Part shown: positions 59,355 to 64,000 of the stretch, piece by piece
Layout: every line of letters begins with the position of its first letter
Numbering within the stretch: the stretch's first letter is position 1
From: Agrocybe praecox
Taxonomy: Eukaryota > Basidiomycota > Agaricomycetes > Agaricales > Agrocybaceae
NCBI GenBank assembly: GCA_964017145.1
Contig: OZ024843.1
Span: forward strand, 4,110,443 to 4,174,442
Direction: 5' to 3'
Length of the DNA stretch: 64,000 nt
The notes under the pieces: model-generated
What the model was told of the DNA's origin: nothing
The model's database searches: none
Seen by the model: the letters and a program-made list of their open reading frames with translations, nothing else
Translations under genes and position numbers: made by a program

Positions 59355-60900
59355 GGATGTTGGTGTTGGCTGTGTAGTTGGGTATGCAATGCAAGACGAG
59401 GTTCAGAGCAACTGAATGCCAGAGCCTGCCGTTGGTATCTATCGCGTTGCGAGGTCCAAGGCCAATGAATGAATGAATGTCCAACGTGACGTCCAACGTC
59501 CAACGGTCCAGTCAATAATATCCGAAAAGCGTCCAATAAGTAAATCGTCTCTGTCCGTATAATCAATCAAGTCGGTTCTGTAAGTATATATGTATGTTAG
59601 TCAGTCGTAGTCGTCGTCGGGGGCAGCAGTAGTAGTGAGTAGAAGTAAAGAGAACCACCCGAACAGGGGGTAGGTAAGGGGTAGTCGTTATCTAGCGTGC
59701 TCAGAGGGTACTATAAACAGACACCCCATGACATGACTCGTTCGTTCCCCATCCGAATAAGCACTCGGCCGACAGTGCCTGATAAGGACAAGCCCGGGCG
59801 TGCGCAGCGTGAGAATATGATGGGAAGAGCGGAGATGGATTTCTTTGAGCGGAGATTGATGTATAAACCTTTTTTTTTCTTTTCTTACCACCACATCGCA
59901 CCGACTCTTCGTCCTTCGCCTTCGTCGTTCATCGCGATGTCCTGCACCAGCACGCTCACGCCCACGCCCAACCCTGGCTAAGCAAGTAACTGCCCAAGTA
60001 GTCGAAAAGTCCCTACCGCGATTGTTACCAACCACGCTTGCCGTCGAGCATCGAACCTGGTTAGTCCCTTTCTCCTTTCCCTTTTTTTCATCTCCCTCAT
60101 TTCCCTTTTTCCTCGTCATCCTCCCCTCCGCCTTTCTCTACCCCACCTTATCCAACCCAGACAGACCTCGTACTAACCCAGCTCCACACAGACCCATCTC
60201 GCGTCCGTCCTGTATCCACGGACTTTCCCCGCGCGCTCGTTCGTTCGCCCCAATCTCAAACCCAAGCTTAGCTCAGGCTAGGATATGGGCGGCGATGCTT
60301 GTCATTCATTCATTCATTCTAGGATGTCGTAAGTCTCTTCACCCTCCCTCTCTTTTTCGCTTTCCTCTTTTTGTCCTTCCCAACATGCAAAGTACACGTT
60401 GCTAAACCACACGTTCCCCACTACACCACATTTTCACGTACCCCACTCCAAGAAAAGCGAATGATTATCAACACAAAAAATATTCACACTGTCCGATTTT
60501 GAGCTCTCCTCCCCTGACAAGGGCAGCTTCGGGGAGCACGATGAGGTTAAATTGATTAAATGACGCTTTTCTTTTCCTTGCTTCATACTTCCTTTTTTTC
60601 TCTTTTCTACTTGCTCTCTTCCGTTTTGCGTCTTTCGTATGACTATGACTAAAGCCCTTCCTTCTTTCCTTTAGGATAAACTCTACGACAGTGTCGAACG
60701 CCCTCCTCTCGCGCTGTCGCATAAAATACACTTGACGTCCCGTAAGCATCCTTTCCTCCTATTCTTTCTACCCATCCTCCTTTTTCCCTCTTCCTCTCTC
60801 TCTCCCATTCAACCAACCAACCAACCAATCGATCACACACGACGAATGATGACAAACTTTTTTACTGTATACCCACGAGCGTCGGAAACGACGCTGTGAG
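59222..60900 (-). repeat. Inverted segmental duplication, copy 2 (promoter and exon 1 of BCAS3-like gene)
   Basis: Source copy of the segment at 42880-44370. It includes exon 1 from 59354 back to about 59222 and about 1.5 kb upstream. In gene sense it contains TTACAGAACCGACTTGATTG (about 59580), a plausible acceptor of a leader intron, GAATGAATGAATG repeats, and pyrimidine-rich tracts. The blocks kept in both copies could mark a long 5' leader or promoter elements. Confidence 0.8.
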
Positions 60901-62549
60901 TTGATCTTTTTCACTACAACGGTATCTGATTCGTGTTCGTGTCCATATTGGTTAGGTTGGTTGGTTGTATTGTTTTATCTTATTTTGGAGTTTTTTTTTG
61001 GAGGGGGGGTTGTTCTTGTTCGTATGATACGGACGGATTGCTGATTTGTTGGTTCATTTTTCAGGGTTGGTTCATTGGGGGTGTTGAGTGCTTTATGCAT
61101 ATATGTATGCGCTATCTTTACGTGTCGTGTATTGAGTGGATTGTAGGATGATGTGAATATGTATGTATGATACTTCGAATAATTTGAATCAAGTGTTTAC
61201 GTTTGATTCTCGTGGTCAATCAATGGATGGTTTCTCTCTTTCTTCCTTTCCTCTTTTCAAGTTTCACCGTTCCTTCCCTGCCTTTGTCTCTGTCATTTTT
61301 TGGCATCTCTTTTCTTTCGTTTTCGAAACTAATATATTTTGCTTGATCGAATCTCGTCTCTATCTCTATTTTTCGAGTCTGTTTTGTTCTTTTCTCGGGA
61401 TTGAGCGGGTCGAGGAGGGGGAGCAGTAGCAGTCGGGCGCTCGTACGTGTGTGTGTGTGTTGCTATTGATTCGTGCTCGTGCGTTGGGTGTGCACGGTGT
61501 CGGTGTCGGTGAACAAGCGCTCAATGTTCGCTCGACGCTTAGTCAATCAATCGAATTAAGACGAACAGGGCTATATATATGTGTATAAGAATGGGAGATG
61601 GATCTGTATTTTCTTTGAAAGTTCCTCGTGAGAGCGCGTATAAGTTGGTCTTTTTTCATTCTACTTTGCGCAATCTCAACTAAATTGTCCTTTCGAATCA
61701 TTCAAACAAAAATAAGGCTCCAGGTACGCAGGAATGCGCCGCATGGCTTATTTTGACGCGATGGCATTTGGAGATCTACATTAGCATGTCGGCAGAGGTA
61801 TCATCGTATTCCGACTAACCTATTATAATTTTGCTCGACGTTCTCATCCAAGAAAGAGACGATTCAAAGATACTCAAAGTCCCCAAGTATTCGATCAATG
61901 CCTATTTATATAGCATGTGGCATGGATGATGGCGGCCTCCGGGCCACGTTTCGTTCTGGAAATAGAGAGCTGAGCGATCGAATTTGCCAGAACTTGCCCT
62001 CGGTGCGTTCTCGGGTCATGTGGTCGCTCGTCTGATCATGTTTAATCAAAAAGTTCGGAAAATATTTATCGGTATTCCTTCTTGCGGACTCCATTCGACT
62101 AAAGTTATCACGCACAAGTCAACACCTGCTTCTCGCATGTCTACGGAGACGCGCGCTACAACGATATGCCAGGAGTGTATTGGATATAATTGTAATAGAT
62201 AGAGTTTGCTGTTAAAAGACGTTACGAGTATAGAAATTGGTGGGGCTGGGAGATTAAGATATGCCATGTGAGTGACCACATTTACAATAGTTGAGTCCGA
62301 GCAATAACCGTTGTCCTCTCGTGACATGTTCGAAGAACTTAAGAATAATATACCTCGACGTCGAATGACCATCGGGCTCATAGCGGGGTCCGCTCAACCT
62401 ATTTTGACCTCCAACCAAGTTCCAACTCGCTAAATTTCAATCTCTGTTCCGACTGATGCGAGATTCAATGTGCCGGACAAACTGTTTTCACCACTTATAA
62501 GGAGGACTAGAAGCACAGAGACAGAACAACGAGTTTCCACAGTAACACA
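60901..62549. other. Intergenic, pyrimidine/GT-rich left part
   Basis: No convincing gene. The stretch has T-rich runs and a (GT)n microsatellite at about 61446-61460. The right end is the upstream region of the CE1 esterase. Confidence 0.45.
62496..62502 (+). promoter_or_regulatory. TATA-like box of CE1 esterase gene
   Basis: TATAAGG lies 54 bases before the ATG at 62550. Confidence 0.4.
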
Positions 62550-63836
62550 ATGTTCGCCTTGAAGACATTCCTCGTCGCCGTAGCCGTCGCATCTGCAAAC
62601 GCTCTAACCAGCTCACTGCAGCAAGTAACAGCAAACTTTGGTTCGAACCCCACCAATGTTCTAATGTACCAATACCGTCCAACTCAACTGGCCACGCCGA
62701 CCCCTTTGATCATCGCCATGCATTACTGCACCGGAACAGCGCAAGCCTATTTCTCTGGCACTTCTCTCGCACAACTGGCGGACCAACATGGGTTTATCGT
62801 CGTATACCCCAACGCACCAACTGCAGGTGGCTGCTGGGATGTAGCGAGCACTGCTACGCTCACACACAACGGTGGTGGTGACTCCCTCGGTATCGCCAAC
62901 ATGGTCAGATACGCCATCGCCAACTGGGGTGTTGACGCCTCGCGCGTTTTTGCTACTGGAACGTCTTCCGGCGCGATGATGACGAACGTGCTAATGGGTG
63001 CTTACCCCGACTTATTCGCCGCAGGATCTTTATACTCCGGTGTCCCATACGGATGTTTCGCAGGCTCCAGCGCATGGAACAGTCAGTGTGCAACTGGGCA
63101 ACTTATCAAGACCGCCCAGCAGTGGGGTGATCAAGTCAGGTCTGGTTTCCCTGGATTCACCGGTACGCGTCCAAAGGTCCAGTTCTGGCACGGAACTGTG
63201 TAAGTACTAGTCTGTACATTTCACTCTGTGTCTTAAGTCATATTTGATTTTTGCTCTCCCAGCGACACCACTCTTTACCCACAAAACTTCTGGGAAGAAA
63301 TCAAACAATGGACCAATATATTCGGCGTCTCAGCGACACCGTCGTCCAACGTCACTAACAACCCCCAATCTGGATATTCGCGCGCATCATTCGGCCCCAA
63401 TGTTCAAGCCATCCTCGCCCAGGGTGTTGGACACACCGTCCCAGAGCACGAAACCGACACCCTTGACTGGTTCGGTCTCACAAACCTGACGCCAGGCTCA
63501 TCGGCTCCTGGAACGACCAGCGTACCAGCAACAACTGTACCTGTACCCATTACTACCGTGCCAGTGACGACCGCTGCGCCGACACCCACTGGTGTGACTG
63601 CTGCTCACTGGGGCCAGTGTGGTGGAATCGGCTGGAGTGGACCAACAGGTTAGTAATATGCGTACGAGAATCCATGTGAACCGTCTTTCTGATTTTTGTT
63701 GAAATAACTACAGTCTGCGCTGCACCATACACATGCAAGGTTTCTAACGCTTATGTGAGTTACAATCGAATAACTTCCATGCATCATGGAACACTAATAT
63801 TTGCTGCTCCGGGTACAGTTCAGCCAATGCCTTTAA
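62550..63836 (+). CDS. Secreted CE1-type esterase (acetyl-xylan/feruloyl) with CBM1
   Basis: Secreted plant-cell-wall enzyme that removes acetyl or feruloyl groups from xylan; carbohydrate esterase family 1, PHB-depolymerase-like fold. The signal peptide is MFALKTFLVAVAVASANA. The catalytic domain shows LIIAMHYCTGTAQAYF, GFIVVYPNAPTAGGCWD, the nucleophile motif FATGTSSGAMM (Ser in G-x-S-x-G), GSLYSGVPYGCF, then PKVQFWHGTVDTTLYPQNFW with the acid Asp, and GVGHTVPEHE with the His. A Thr/Pro linker (TTSVPATTVPVPITTVPV) leads to a cellulose-binding module CBM1: HWGQCGGIGWSGPT, VCAAPYTCKVSNAY, FSQCL. Four exons: 62550-63199, 63263-63648, 63714-63754 and 63819-63836. The last holds only five codons and the stop. 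The length of about 365 residues is normal. Acetyl-xylan versus feruloyl specificity cannot be read from the sequence. Confidence 0.88.
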
Positions 63837-64000
63837 ATTTGTTTTATGAGTTGTATTTATTTTCATTTGCACCGTGTATACTATTTCAAATTACAACCAG
63901 CATTCAAGTTCTCTTCTCTTTACAAAAAGGACGAGCGCCAATCAATGCGTCTTTTCGCACCTTTAAACCGAATTTTTTAGGGTGAATGCACGCGTGATAA

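Overview
The window looks like genomic DNA from a mushroom-forming basidiomycete (Agaricomycetes). Genes are split by many introns of about 50-60 bases, and the protein families fit: a NoxA-type NADPH oxidase, a class II-like heme peroxidase, a WSC-domain protein, an acetyl-xylan/feruloyl-type esterase with a fungal cellulose-binding module, F-box proteins, and a HET-domain protein. All family calls come from reading translated exons by eye; nothing was searched.

Layout, left half. The first 3.9 kb hold no convincing gene. An ABC half-transporter (3915-6577, minus) follows, then a complete noxA (7995-10062, plus). Two related F-box genes lie tail to tail (10727-12412 plus, 12624-14204 minus). 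An unrecognised gene (15413-16669, plus) converges with a monocarboxylate-type MFS transporter (16677-18603, minus); their stop codons are 7 bases apart. A seven-helix membrane protein (19706-20970) and a secreted esterase-fold protein that has lost its catalytic residues (22316-24536) come next. After them are a small unrecognised gene and a peroxidase whose distal arginine is histidine (25626-27277, both minus).

Layout, middle. A two-WSC-domain secreted protein (29288-31161), a single-exon HET-domain protein (31884-34226, minus), a broken zinc-type dehydrogenase fragment and an allantoate-permease-family MFS transporter (35438-38002). A 1-kb element with long inverted arms (38130-39146) sits just downstream. 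A small protein with a Cx5R loop follows, then two tandem paralogues of a disordered protein (40966-41868 and 44791-46107). Between the two paralogues lies an inverted, decayed copy of the promoter and first exon of a gene 15 kb away.

Layout, right. 46.1-52.3 kb holds repeats and no recognisable gene. A very large, low-complexity BCAS3-like WD40 gene fills 52316-59354 (minus). The window closes with a CE1-type esterase carrying a CBM1 (62550-63836).

I see no operon-like system. Shared themes are oxidative chemistry (noxA, peroxidase), secreted or wall-facing proteins (WSC protein, pseudo-esterase, CE1 esterase) and transport. The most unusual items are the two proteins with substituted active sites, the inverted promoter/exon duplication, the foldback elements, and a recurring GCGCGACGC-type intergenic motif.
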